Shown: positions 42,997-53,581 of the stretch, in pieces
How positions within the stretch are numbered: the first letter of the stretch is position 1
Layout: each line of letters opens with the position of its first letter
DNA from: Mesostigma viride
Lineage: Eukaryota; Streptophyta; Mesostigmatophyceae; Mesostigmatales; Mesostigmataceae
NCBI GenBank assembly: GCA_009746045.1
Contig: RPFO01000240.1
Coordinates: forward strand, 1,162,542 to 1,226,541
Reading direction: 5' to 3'
Length of the DNA stretch: 64,000 nt
The notes under the pieces: generated by a model
The model's input: the letters and a program-made list of their open reading frames with translations, nothing else
Told to the model about the DNA's origin: nothing
The model's database searches: none
Made by a program: the position numbers and the translations under genes

Positions 42997-43485
42997 TCAC
43001 TGAAAGCTGCCAGGAATTCGGCAATGCGCAGCACGTACGGAATTGCAACATACATACCTGGTGCTAACTGCACAGAAAGAAGGCAAAATGTCGCGTTGAT
43101 AACCTTTTGAGGAATCGAAACATCTATAAGGCGACGCTGAGCACACGGTCGTACCATCACCGTCATTGTCCTTTGCCCAGCGGCGCAAGAAAGACAAACC
43201 TTCCACGGAAATATAAGATGCACATCCAGTCAGCATGGAGAGTGGCTTATCGATAATGACGGAAATCTTGCCCAAACCCAGCAAATTTACTAATAACGAT
43301 GTAATTAACGCATCCTTGACGCTAATTGAAGCCCATCGAACCTGACATGCAGTCACAATCGCTAGCGTGCATTCTATTGAATTCCTCGCAGCAAAAAATT
43401 CAGAATTTGGACACCCGTGGCGATGGTTGTCAATAAAATCATCGCGATTCCAAAACGCACAAACTCCGCTAAGAAATAACATCAT
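42997..43485 (-). CDS. Hypothetical protein, possible exon
   Basis: The frame starts ATGATG at 43485 and runs 162 codons. A hydrophobic stretch (LITSLLVNLLGLG) lies near residue 62. No known domain is recognised. Near 43060 the minus strand reads CACCAG/GTATGT, an ideal donor, and TTTCAG follows about 60 bases on, so the true exon may end there. The frame begins 5 bases past the stop of the ORF at 43490-43696. Confidence 0.35.
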   Translation of the reverse strand: MMLFLSGVCAFWNRDDFIDNHRHGCPNSEFFAARNSIECTLAIVTACQVRWASISVKDALITSLLVNLLGLGKISVIIDKPLSMLTGCASYISVEGLSFLRRWAKDNDGDGTTVCSASPYRCFDSSKGYQRDILPSFCAVSTRYVCCNSVRAAHCRIPGSFQ

Positions 43486-43489
43486 AAAC

Positions 43490-43696
43490 TCATGACGTTT
43501 CGATCATTTTCTCTGCATTTCGCATGCCATCTTTATCTAGATTGCCTAAAACCACGTCGCCATGGCCAGCTCCGGTAGAGGTGCGCGCACCATGCATCAC
43601 TTCTTCACGGTACGGACGGGTACTGCGAAGTTTTTTTACGCCACTATTGTGCGCAGAGACCGTCACCGTAAAGACCACTGTAATTAACTGCTGCAT
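43490..43696 (-). CDS. Hypothetical small protein with signal-peptide-like start
   Basis: The ATG at 43696 gives MQQLITVVFTVTVSAHN, a plausible short signal sequence, then a charged tail up to 68 codons. The region around this start (about 43670-43770) has a diverged relative at about 51256-51345, where no ATG is kept. It could be a host gene start or a repeated promoter segment. Confidence 0.3.
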   Translation of the reverse strand: MQQLITVVFTVTVSAHNSGVKKLRSTRPYREEVMHGARTSTGAGHGDVVLGNLDKDGMRNAEKMIETS

Positions 43697-43770
43697 TTGC
43701 GCCAGGGCTCCACCTTATTTGGTTCAATCAAATGCTGGTCTTCTTAAGAGTGCTTAGTGATCCTAATCGG

Positions 43771-44279
43771 TTTTCTGTGAATGGACGCATGCGGGAAAGA
43801 TAGGGCTACTATGCCTTGGCCTGCGATGTGGAAGGCTCTCTGCGACATGGGCTGACTAATTCGTTCTGTACGAAGGGTTTAATGTGTCAAGGGTAAATTT
43901 TACCCTAGTGCCCAACTGCCTGTTCATATTTAATCTTGGCCGTTATGTTTGTAAACGGAGGTATTAATCAGGGTTGCGTCCCTGATAATCCGCCTGGCAG
44001 CCGTATATCTGGCCGATATAATTAAATAGGCTAAGTAGGGCTTTCTGTGATATTTTCGGCACAGTTTGTAGCACTGAAAATAGTGCCGTGTAGCAAAAGC
44101 TGTAAGGTGCCGATGGTACAAAACCGGCACAACACTTTGCGTATTTTAGGGCCGATAGTACGACCTCAGCCCAATGTTTTATGATTGCGTACCTGACGTA
44201 CAATCAATCGTCACATGTGTGGAACCTTCCATGTGTACCATGTCGTTGATGAGCGGCAAGTTAATTATGTTATGCTAAT
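43771..44279. other. No clear gene
   Basis: Sequence with short overlapping minus-strand frames that show no domain. GTGCC/GGCAC words are frequent, but no ordered repeat is seen. Confidence 0.35.
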
Positions 44280-44537
44280 ATGCCAGCCGCCGCCACAATG
44301 GTGTGTTTTGATAAGGAAGTTGCTAGCTGTGTTGCACTCACCTCACCGGTCCAAGCCATCGTAGCTATGGACGTTTTGTTCCCACCCGGGAACTGCATCA
44401 TGCCTTTGGCGGTAGCAAATGGTGGTAACGGGTATTATGAATTATTATGCAATGAACAAATTCGTCTTTACCATTGTCCATTATTAATTCAATTCGTCCA
44501 AGGAGCATCCAAATTATTTCTGACATTACTTAATTAA
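44280..44537 (+). CDS. Hypothetical 85-residue ORF
   Basis: The frame starts with ATG (MPAAATMVCFDKEVASCVAL) and stops at 44537. It contains a Cys/Val/Ala-rich middle and no recognised domain. It lies just left of element F. It could be an exon or chance. Confidence 0.2.
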   Translation: MPAAATMVCFDKEVASCVALTSPVQAIVAMDVLFPPGNCIMPLAVANGGNGYYELLCNEQIRLYHCPLLIQFVQGASKLFLTLLN

Positions 44538-44622
44538 TTAGTAGACACGTGACTGCGCGTCACGTGAGCAGAAGTCCTCAGTGGGAGGGGAACATGGGAT
44601 GGAATGGATTATGTAAGCTATC

Positions 44623-45477
44623 TGTTGGAAAAGTAGAGGAAACTAATGGGTTTTACACAATGCCTTGTGCTTGGCCTTGCTACCCTTTCACCTTGCAGGT
44701 GATGAAAGACTGAGCTTGAAGACAATGGAAGAGAGACCAGAAAAAGAGTTTTATTTAATAGATTTAGAGGTTAGGAAAAGAGGTTGAATGGAGGTTCAAT
44801 AGAGGTTAAATGGAGGTTCAATAGAGGTTAAATGGAGGTTCAATAGAGGTACCTGCCCTTAGGGGGCAGTTTCCTTTTATACCTTTTAGGCTAGGAAGGA
44901 TGACATCAGCAATTACATCATCACAGAAGCTTGTAGAAACATCCTAGCATATTCCTAGCATATTCCCAGCATATTCTCAGTATATTCCAGGAATATTCCT
45001 GGCATATTCTTAGAACATTCCTAGAAGATTCTAGACATGATCCAATGAGCTGGCATAATAGCTAGATGCCAAGTGTCTACATAATAATGTGCCACATAAC
45101 ATGATTAATAAAGTGACACATCTCTTCTCCTTGGACTGACAAGTGTCATGCATTGAGTCTACCCACTTGTCATCATGTAAGTCATAACATGTGTCATCAT
45201 GAGCTGCCAACACTTGTCAGCTCATTGACCAAACACTTGTCCAATAGGCCATAGCACCACTTGTCAATCAAATACGTGATGCTACTAGGCTGACTCAGGT
45301 TACAAGTCATCCATGTCCAAGTATAGGACTATGGCACATGAATATTGATCAGCTCATTGAGCCCAATCCATCTAGCTTATCAATGCTATCGAATTCCCAG
45401 TCCATATGGAATAAATCCAACAAGAAATAAATCAGGCTGGGATACATTGTGGCCAGGTGGATATAATATCCCTAACA
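44623..45477 (-). repeat. 3' LTR of element F, 855 bp
   Basis: It contains 22-bp tandem units (AGGTTAAATGGAGGTTCAAT type) near 44760-44850 and a cluster of CCTAGCATATT-type 11-mers near 44940-45010. It has one 11-mer more than the right LTR. The minus-strand polypurine tract AAGGGGGG adjoins it at 45478-45485. Confidence 0.95.
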
Positions 45478-46865
45478 CCCCCCTTAGCCACATGGGCACA
45501 ATGCAAAAGATGTCTGGGTAGGTGGAATCTCAACATCCCCCTTAACCACATGCTCGTAGCATGCCGTCCAGTTGCTACCATGGTGCAACTGAAAATGAAG
45601 ATGCCGTCCTCGTGAAACGCTTGAAGCTCCAACATGCGGTCATGAGCTGCACTACCGCCACTGATCCCCCCCCGGCAACGCGAATGAGTGTCCTACCATA
45701 GCAGCAACGCACTAGCTGCCCATCCTGGATGGCTGATACCCAACCCTTGGTTGGAAAAAGTGCTCTAGATGCTACATTCCCCCCTCACTCAAAGCGGATG
45801 CCCATGGACACAATAGGGGCACACAGTCCCACACATATAATACGGCAACACATGCCAACAAAGAAGGTCCCTATGAGCTAACCCAAACGGTAAAGAGGTA
45901 GGGCAACGGCAACAACACGTACACGCACGGAGCAACATAACATACGCCATCTCACAAAATAAATGACACCAACATCACGTTTTACGCCAAATAAACGGGG
46001 TGAGCAAACAAAGATGGCAACAAATGCCGCACAAACAAGGTACAATGCAACCTTCAACACAAGACACAGTGGCCATAACAGATAAACACGCTTCATAGCA
46101 AAGAAAACAGAACGTGCAAAACATTACCGCCACAAAGGCGAACACAGGTAACGATTACTTTGTCACGATTCACAAATCAATGCCCGAGAGTAAACATAAC
46201 GTCCGACATTACAGGCTATGCCGAAATGCACAGCCCAATTCGACACAAAGGACGTAAGCACTTGCATACAAGCAATGCTCTCAGCACAAAACAAAATAAC
46301 ACACGCGTGACAGGCACTTAACTCACGAAAACAAGTCGTAGACGACGATACAACGGCGCTGAACTACGCCGCAGACTAGTGCCACAAATAGCGTGCAAAA
46401 ACTCTGGATATACACTCCAGGTACGTAGAAAACGTCTCGTGGGAACAATCCAATAATGCGTGGGCCATTGCCACTGAACGCATGGCAAAATAAGCACATA
46501 ATTGCTGGAAGAACACAAAGAAAGAACCAGAAAACGCAGGCTTACGGCGCCTCACAATTTCCAGCAAACACGACACAAAAGTCGACATACAAGTTAATTT
46601 CCCACAGACAAAACATTAGGGCAACCTTGAGGAGTGGGGTCTGTGCATCCTGGGCGACAATGTCCAAGGGTCGTTGCAGCTAGCGCAATTGCAAATGCCA
46701 TGGCCTGGCCGAACACCGTAAACTGACCGACGTGATACCTTGGCAGCATTTTGCACCTGAGTTGACCGTTGGTGCTTGACAGCACTGTGGCTGACAGGTC
46801 GCTGTCCACGTCGTTGTCGGCTCGCTCGAGGCCTCGCGCCAGCACCGGACTTGGCAGTCCAGGAC
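45478..46865 (-). other. Non-coding 3' interior of element F
   Basis: About 1.4 kb between the polypurine tract and the last coding remnant. Only short frames are seen, with no pol motifs. A-rich and CA-rich text on the + strand suggests untranslated filler, as found in large non-autonomous LTR elements. Confidence 0.55.
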
Positions 46866-47564
46866 TTAAGAAAAATTTTGCAGCTTGGTCGATTTCGCCC
46901 TCGCGTCACGAATTTGTTTCCCCTCAGTTAGGCTGGCAGCGTTCGAGCGCCGCGCCTTTGGTCTGGTCGCCGGACTTTGGTTACTAGCAACAGTATCACC
47001 TGGTATGCTGGCGGCGACAACGCGCTCCGCCTGCACTGGGCTGTTCTGGACCGCAGTTTCTGGAAGTACTGCAGCGTCTGACACGGACTTCTCCATTGCG
47101 CTGGAAACTTCTCGAATTGGCGTGAACTTCCACTGGGCCGGCGCAGAGTATAAAAAGCCACGCAGTGTGCGAGTAATGCCCAGTAGGCCGCCCCCGATCC
47201 CGCATACACGGGCCAGCATGGCCAGTATGACCGTTAGGCCCACAGCCAGCCACTCCGCCGCGTGTCCCGAGGCACGTGAGATGCTGCGCTCGCTGCTCGC
47301 CATTTTCTGCCCTTGACAGGCAGCGTCGACGTCGTTGAAGCTCGTCGCCAAAGATTTCAGCTCTGGGATGGCGTCCATCGCTGCGTCCGCACCGCGCGCG
47401 GGCAAAAAGTAGGTGTTGTTCCTCGTCACGATGCTGCAGGGCCTGCTGTCCAGCACAGCAACCCGCTTGACGAGGTCGACGTTGTGGCCATCCTTGACGA
47501 GCTGGCCGACAGATAAAAGTCGGGTGCTCAGCTTTGGAACGAGCAGCGCGTTTTGGAGGTGCAC
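46866..47564 (-). pseudogene. Post-protease region of element F with hydrophobic segment
   Basis: The N-terminal part (LQNALLVPKLSTRLLSVGQL) is the Copia sequence that follows the protease and leads toward integrase. Instead of an integrase zinc finger there follows an unrelated stretch. It has a strongly hydrophobic segment (about 47175-47255: WLAVGLTVILAMLARV) and a basic, Ala-rich tail. The origin of this tail is unknown. Confidence 0.6.
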
Positions 47565-47591
47565 CTCTGCCTCCTGGCCCGGCAGCTTCAG

Positions 47592-48711
47592 CTAGACAGT
47601 CCCGATGGCTGTCGTCTTCAGTTTGCCGCCTGAGCCGGCGATTTCCCTGTTGTGAGGGTGCAGGCACACGAAATCCGACGGGCATGGCGTCATGTGACAG
47701 CTCGCTGCAGAATCCAGCACCCAGCTGGTTGGCGCCTTCTTTTCATATTGCGTGAGTGCAACAGTGTCCGACGGTGATGGCGACTCGGCGATGGTGGCGA
47801 AGACAAAGCCGGACGGCAGCTCTGCAGCCTCCTGGGTGATGTGCGCCTCGCTGGCACCTGGTGAGTGCCCCTTTCTCGCCGGTGATGTCGCGTGGTTCCG
47901 TCGCGTCGCCTGGTTCTTGCGTTCTTGCTTCAGCTCCGGATGCTTCTCCCAGCACTGGGCCTCCACGTGCCCGAGCTTCTTGCAGTGATAGCACCGCCTT
48001 CCTCCACTTTTCTTGGTAGTAGTGTGGAAAGCCTGGCCGTCCGATGAGCTCTCCTTCTTTGCTTCAGCAGAACGCCCTCCCATCAGCATGTCCTCCGCCT
48101 CCAGCAGCGCAGCCTTGACCTCCTCCAAGTTGTCCTCCTCCTTGAAATGCACCGATATCAGCGCAGGGCGATATTTGTCTGGCATGCAGGCCGCTCTTGA
48201 GAATGGCTGCGAAGTCTTGGTCACTCATGACTCCCCCCACAGCACGGTACTCCGCCAGCAGCAGCAGTCCCCTTAGGATATACTGCCCCATGGTCTCCCC
48301 TGGCTTCATTTGCAGCCTGTGCAGCTGGACCCCGAGGTCCATCCGGTGGCTCTTGGTGAGCTTTTGCTGCTCGTAGACCTCCCTCAGCGTCTTGTAGAGC
48401 TTGCTGCCAGATTGGTCTGGCACGAGCGATAGGATGCGCCTCGCTTCTCCAACAAGTGCAGCTGAGATAACAAGGCCGACAGCCATGTCAGCCTTCGGGT
48501 CCTCCTTGGTGCCAAGCAGAACATCCTTAACCCCGTAGAAGCGACAGAAGCCCTCAAGGGATGTCTTGGTCTCCTCCCAGCCACGTAAACTTGTGCCGTC
48601 AAATTTCAGCACCATCTTGGAGCACACATTCAGCATAGGAGTGTAGTCCACCTCGCTTGCCATGGAGCTTGTAACTGGGCTGGGTTTCTTGGTGGTCTTC
48701 TTGGAGCTCAT
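47592..48711 (-). pseudogene. gag: gag and protease region of element F
   Basis: Starting from ATG at 48711 (MSSKKTTKKPSPV), a Copia gag of the UBN2 type is seen (LKFDGTSLRGWEETKTSLEG, LHRLQMKPGETMGQYI). A zinc knuckle CX2CX4HX4C (CYHCKKLGHVEAQC) lies near 47951-47996, and a protease signature (WVLDSAASCHMT) near 47699-47730. Here protease follows gag directly, the standard Copia order. The region is broken. Confidence 0.85.
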
Positions 48712-48719
48712 GAACAATC

Positions 48720-48730
48720 CTCCGATACCA
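48720..48730 (-). promoter_or_regulatory. Primer-binding site of element F
   Basis: On the minus strand TGGTATCGGAG follows the LTR directly. It resembles the initiator-Met tRNA complement TGGTATCAGAGC used by many Copia elements. Confidence 0.8.
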
Positions 48731-49577
48731 TGTTGGAAAAGTAGAGGAAACTAATGGGTTTTACACAATGCCTTGTGCTTGGCCTTGCTACCCTTTCACC
48801 TTGCAGGTGACGAAAGACTGAGCTTGAAGACAATGGAAGAGAGACCAGAAAAAGAGTTTTATTTAATAGATTTAGAGGTTAGGAAAAGAGGTTGAATGGA
48901 GGTTCAATAGAGGTTAAATGGAGGTTCAATAGAGGTTAAATGGAGGTTCAATAGAGGTACCTGCCCTTAGGGGGCAGTTTCCTTTTATACCTTTTAGGCT
49001 AGGAAGGATGACATCAGCAATGACATCATCACAGAAGCTTGTAGAAACATCCTAGCATATTCCCAGCATATTCTCAGTATATTCCAGGAATATTCCTGGC
49101 ATATTCTTAGAACATTCCTAGAAGATTCTAGACATGATCCAATGAGCTGGCATAATAGCTAGATGCCAAGTGTCTACATAATAATGTGCCACATAACATG
49201 ATTAATAAAGTGACACATCTCTTCTCCTTGGACTGACAAGTGTCATGCAATGAGTCTACCCACTTGTCATCATGTAAGTCATAACATGTGTCATCATGAG
49301 CTGCCAACACTTGTCAGCTCATGGACCAAACACTAATTGTCCAATAGGCCATAGCACCACTTGTCAATCAAATACGTGATGCTACTAGGCTGACTCAGGT
49401 TACAAGTCATCCATGTCCAAGTATAGGACTATGGCACATGAATATTGATCAGCTCATTGAGCCAAATCCATCTAGCTTATCAACGCTATCGAATTCCCAG
49501 TCCATATGGAATAAATCCAACAAGAAATAAATCAGGCTGGGATACATTGTGGCCAGGTGGATATAATATCCCTAACA
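48731..49577 (-). repeat. 5' LTR of element F, 847 bp
   Basis: Same sequence as the left LTR apart from about seven substitutions and two small length differences seen by eye. Right flank starts with the target duplication CTATC. Confidence 0.95.
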
Positions 49578-49582
49578 CTATC

Positions 49583-50512
49583 TAGGTCCTAGTTACAGGG
49601 GTGTGGGCACCACGGCCCGAATCGCTATGAATGCCATACTTGGTCACACGCGGAGCCCCCCACAGGCTTGGGGGTGGTCTCCTTCATCACTACTTGCCAT
49701 CTATCCTTGCGCACCATCTGCCTCCATATTACAGACAAACCAGGAGGCTGCCCGGGTGTGAGCCCGTCAGTCGTCTAGGGTAGCACATGTCCATGCCGAG
49801 TCTATCACGAAAAGTCCACGGGTGGCGGCCCTGCCGCGCGCGGCCGGGGGCACGCCAGGTGAGGACTTAACGCCCAGGCCCGGCGGGCTTGGTGCCAGCT
49901 AGTTTATCTGATGTGTCTACCTGATCTGTGCGGGCCAGGTGCCCGGCTAGGCCCAGGCGCCTGTGCCTAATAATGTGGGAAACATAGGGCAAATCAGCGT
50001 ACAAATCCTCATTTCTAATGTGCACACCAAAGGGGATGTTAAGGGCCTTGCGCAGCATCTTGGTGACTGCGCCGTCGAGTCGTTGCTCCAGCTCCTGCGT
50101 CAGTGTCCAGGTCTCGGCGCCGTAGGTCAGGATCGTCAGAATGACGACCTTGAAGAGGTCACGCTTGACGATGCGGGGTAGGGCGGGGTTGCTCCACCAG
50201 CGGCGGTGGTCATGGAGGTGCGCCCACGCCATGCCGATCCGTGTCGTCATGTCGTCCTCGCAGTCGGGAAGCCAACTGCCGAGCACCTTGAAGCGGCCTG
50301 AAGTAGGGTAGTTGACCTCGGCATCGTCTAAGAGGCGAAGTGTGGGTGGGGGCCCTGCCATGCCGAGGGCCAGGGCCTCCGTTTTGGGGCTGATTTCTAG
50401 AACAACCGCCCGAGCCTCGAGCGCCAGGCAGTCCAGTCAAAGTTGGGCAGACTCCGGCTTCTTGATGAGCGTGATGTCGTCGGCATAAATGAGGTCAGCT
50501 AGTAAATTCTGC
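49583..50512 (-). mobile_element. Second LINE fragment
   Basis: A 5'-truncated LINE related to the one at 33290-34893. It begins in the palm with YADD (50476-50487) and keeps the thumb and the C-terminal GHLARTDQVDTS motif. Its 3' tail reaches the CTATCTAGG sequence where element F inserted. The start of the LINE tail at 33400 has the same ATCTATCTAGG word, so this is probably the natural 3' end of the family. Confidence 0.8.
49867..50436 (-). pseudogene. LINE RT C-terminal part
   Basis: The frame reads LDCLALEARAVVLEISPKTE, then SWLPDCEDD and LTYGAETWTLTQELEQRLDG, then NEDLYADLPYVSHIIRHRRL. The matching LINE has the first part as TWLDCLALEARAVGLEVSKK. An in-frame TGA stands at about 50437-50439 where that LINE has a Trp codon, so this copy is dead even apart from its 5' truncation. 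Confidence 0.75.
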
Positions 50513-50523
50513 TTGTTAGCCGG

Positions 50524-50702
50524 CCTCCATATTACAGACCGTCACGTCACGTCTAGAGTAGCACATGTCCATGCCGAGTCTATCACAAAAAGTCCACGGG
50601 TGGCGGCCCTGCCGCGCGCAGCCTGGGGCACGCCAGGTGAGGACTTAACGCCCAGGCCCGGCGGGCTTGGTGCCAGCTAGTTTATCTGATGTGTCTACCT
50701 GA
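50524..50702. repeat. Direct duplicate of the LINE 3' part
   Basis: The segment matches 49721-49924 with one internal gap of about 25 bp and few substitutions (shared CCTCCATATTACAGAC start, CTAGTTTATCTGATGTGTC end). It lies directly beyond the truncated 5' end of the LINE. Confidence 0.88.
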
Positions 50703-51584
50703 CATCATGCTTGCCTAGATTCTCATTGAAAGACCCGGTTGTTTAGAAGGGTCGGTGGCAGTTGCTTAGTGGTTCCAAAAAATCAATACTAGTAGGATTC
50801 ATACGACTTGCTTGCAAAGATTCGTAAGTGTTTTGTTAGTAGTGCACCGGCTCTGAGGCTCGGGACCTTAGGGTTCGCTGTCCGCTTAACGAATTGTTTT
50901 GTGAGTCGTGACTAATTATTGTTTAGTGGACTCAAGGGGTCAATGGGCGAGATTTATGTTTGTCAGGTTTACTGAACCTTGTAGGCGACTACCTGTACGT
51001 TTAACATACTAGCCTCAGTGGGTGCGTGTGGTCACGTTACATAGTTTGTAGTGGCGTTTTCAGCACTGTTCAGGCAGGCGCGTGACGCATGCCGGTGCCA
51101 ATTAATTTAGGATATCTGTGATGTCAGCTTAATAATTGCGTGCCAGCGGACCATGCCTTAGGCAAGCTAGGCCGGCAATAATCCGCAACTGTGTCTTTCC
51201 CTCCCTCCCACCCTGAAGGCTTCTTGCTTCCGCGTGCGGTCAGTGAGAAACCTGAAGGCCACTGTAACTGCTGCAATTGTGGCAGGGCTCCACTTATTGG
51301 TTCAATCTTGAAAATGCTGGTATTGTTGGGAGCTTAGTGATCTTAATGCTGCTCCACATGACACATTAGGCATAAAACCCTCCCCCGTCAATATAAGACA
51401 ACCATCATCGCTATACAAGCTGTCAGCCACCGCCATTGTCCCTCCCCGCGCCCCCACATGCTTGGCCACCCACGTAACCCTGCTACAGCCGCACCCCAAA
51501 CACTCCACCACCCCTGCCATCCTCCCAGCTTTTCTATGCTTCACTACATACTAACCTTTGCTATTCTGTCATTCTTTTCCCCTT
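50703..51584. other. No gene seen; holds a segment related to 43670-43770
   Basis: Mostly unassigned sequence. The stretch at about 51256-51345 (GCAGGGCTCCACTTATTGG, GCTTAGTGATCTTAATG) is a diverged relative of 43670-43770. From 51450 to 51580 the sequence is C/T-rich. Confidence 0.45.
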
Positions 51585-52288
51585 TGTCAAAAGAGCTGAC
51601 AGGGTTCAAATGCCTTTTACAATGCTATGATTGGAACCCAGGGTTCCAAGGGCAGCAAAGGCTTTGTGCCTGTCCTTGCAGGTGCAGGCCATGGAAGACT
51701 TGAGAGACTCGGAGACAGAGATGTGGTTGATGCAGGATTCGGAGAGTACCCCCAACAAGGGGGCTTCTTCTTTTACTACTATTACTATTTGAATAGAAAA
51801 TATGCCATTAAGATACCTCAGCATATAATTTATTAGAATATGCTTAGAATATATTAGGAATATGCTTTGGCAGATGCTTACGATTATGCTCTAGGATATG
51901 CTGGGAATATTCTGTCCAGCTCACAGGTTTCTACTAGAAAGTACGTACTGAGCATGGAGCAACAAGCTGCCATATGTTATGATAATGTTGAAACACCTAA
52001 GTTTCTATTCTAATGAAAAGACACTTGCAAAAAAATGAGCATCCGCACTTGTTCATTGGGTGACACCGGCTGTCAATTGGCCATTGGTGTCAGACTGTTG
52101 TCAGAGCACTGCATGTGTCGTGTCATATCCTACATGTCAGATTGGTTTGCCACTTACGCTGCCAGTGCACTAGAAAAAAATGTTACAGGCCATAGCTCAA
52201 ATCAAATTCTACCTCAGTGGCCAGTCAACAACACTAGATCCAGTTAGGGCAGGTGGATACAATACATACAAGGGCCACGTCCTTGACA
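51585..52288 (-). repeat. Old LTR of the F type, 704 bp
   Basis: The ends TGTCAA...TTGACA form an inverted repeat. The interior follows the layout of the F LTR: a TTTTACA-ATGC start, a CTTGCAGGTG segment, TAGAATATGCTTAGAATAT-type repeats, and an AGGTGGATA-AATA end. CCCCTCT follows, like the C-run that adjoins the F and G LTRs. Divergence is high, so it is an older relative. No clean target duplication or second LTR was found. Confidence 0.6.
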
Positions 52289-52779
52289 CCCCTCTGTATT
52301 TATCACCCCCTATATTTCACGAGGGTGACCCCACCAACCATCGCAACCAGCAATCAACACTGCTTCTACGTTTCGACCACTTACCTTTGCCGGTGCGCTT
52401 GTTGGCATATACCAAGTTTTCGATCCACACACGCCGAAACTTGTCAGATCGAGAAGACCACCAGCTCCACCAGTGCCAACGTTTGTCGTCCGCTTTGACT
52501 ACACGCTGAACATCGCCGTTCCTGCGAGCACCGCTCAAGTGTACGAGTGAGGCAAGGCCATGAAATCGTCATAGTAAGCCTGTCATCGCATAGTTTCAGC
52601 AGGGCTTTCGTAAGAGCAAGACAGGGGCATAAACTTGTCTCTGCATGCCACAATCAAACACAGACTTTGCATACTATGCACTCTTCACCACACATTTTCC
52701 ATTCACAACCTGAACAGGAAAGCTGCCTTCTTGCGGCCAAGATGACAGCCATGATGGATTGAATAGCAGATGCAGCCAT
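52289..52779. other. Unassigned region with a repeat shared with the array edge
   Basis: No convincing gene. 52461-52680 is a diverged copy of 57347-57595 (both start CCAGCTCCACCAGTGCCAAC and end near ACACAGACTTTGC). Confidence 0.6.
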
Positions 52780-53581
52780 GTGTACGTGTCATTCGAATCC
52801 ACTAAACATGCGTTATGTGTCCACGAAGATCCGAGGGGAAGTGAATGTGCCTATTCTGGGGGTGCCCACCACGTTCAGTGTGGTAGAGGGTTCTCAGGGG
52901 CCTCCGGGCCTGCCATATCGGGACAGAATTTCTTATGCCTGCATGCCTGCACGGGTGAGGATAACCTCTGAAGAGTTGGCACTAGATGGGAAGGGCAGTT
53001 TCCCCCAACAGATATATCGAGCTAAGTACTCCCTCTAGGTCTTAGTGTGACTGTGAGGGCTGTGAGGGGTCAGATTATAGGGGGACATGACACTAAGCAA
53101 CCAATCGCTGATCATCCCAACTACGTCTGACCCACGTCTGTTGGGGGTGCAGACGTATCAGATCCCTGGAACGAGTCGGCTGACAGTACCTTGGCGCAAG
53201 GTAGTGGAGATGATGCCCCAAGTTGAGAGGAAAGCCCCAAGTTGAGATGGCTAAGGCATGGACTCTTGGCCTTGTTGCCTGTGGGCATGAGTCGATAGTT
53301 GCCAACCGTGGAGAGCCTGTGGATGTCCTCCCAAAGATCACCAGCTGCTCAGGTTGATGTTTGTCCTCAAGCTCACGGAGGTAGATGGCGTGCAGCTGCC
53401 ACATGGCAGGCCCGTAAAACCCGAGTACCGCGGCACTGGCCAGTTAGCCGATGAGGAGCTATATACACCAGGGGTGTTGCATGACACTTGGAGAATTTTG
53501 TGTGTTTTCTTGTCATTTCTGTCAAAGAAAGGTATTCCCTGCTGTATGGCTCTGCATTGATAGATTTCAAGATCTAGTATA
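52780..53581 (+). mobile_element. Relic H: diverged relative of the A-E Copia-like family
   Basis: A protease-like piece (GEVNVPILG, TFSVVEGSQGPPG) near 52830-52910 resembles GEVLVPFMG and TFLVLEDYDGPI of the A-E pol. A reverse-transcriptase start (53354-53520: EYRGTGQLADEELYTPG, LHDTWRIL) resembles EYRGTGDLLGEELYTPG. Roughly half of the residues agree in the RT piece. The fossil is broken at several places and is clearly older than A-E. Its order, protease-like then RT, agrees with the A-E family. Element G lies at its right edge. Confidence 0.75.

Larger units (their letters stand above)
44623..49577 (-). mobile_element. Element F: non-autonomous Copia-type LTR retrotransposon
   Basis: LTRs of 855 bp (44623-45477) and 847 bp (48731-49577) start TGTTGG and end CTAACA on the + strand. 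The insertion is framed by the 5-bp target duplication CTATC (44618-44622 and 49578-49582). On the minus strand a primer site, gag, zinc knuckle and a Copia protease motif follow. No integrase, reverse transcriptase or RNase H is found in the 3.25-kb interior. It is broken at a few places. The LTRs differ by about 1 percent, so it is fairly young. The element sits close to the 3' end of a LINE. Confidence 0.92.

Noticed and set aside
51585-52288. Solo LTR with target duplication
   Set aside because: The flanks CCCTT and CCCCT do not match exactly, and the right flank looks like a purine tract on the other strand. It is therefore listed only as an old LTR.
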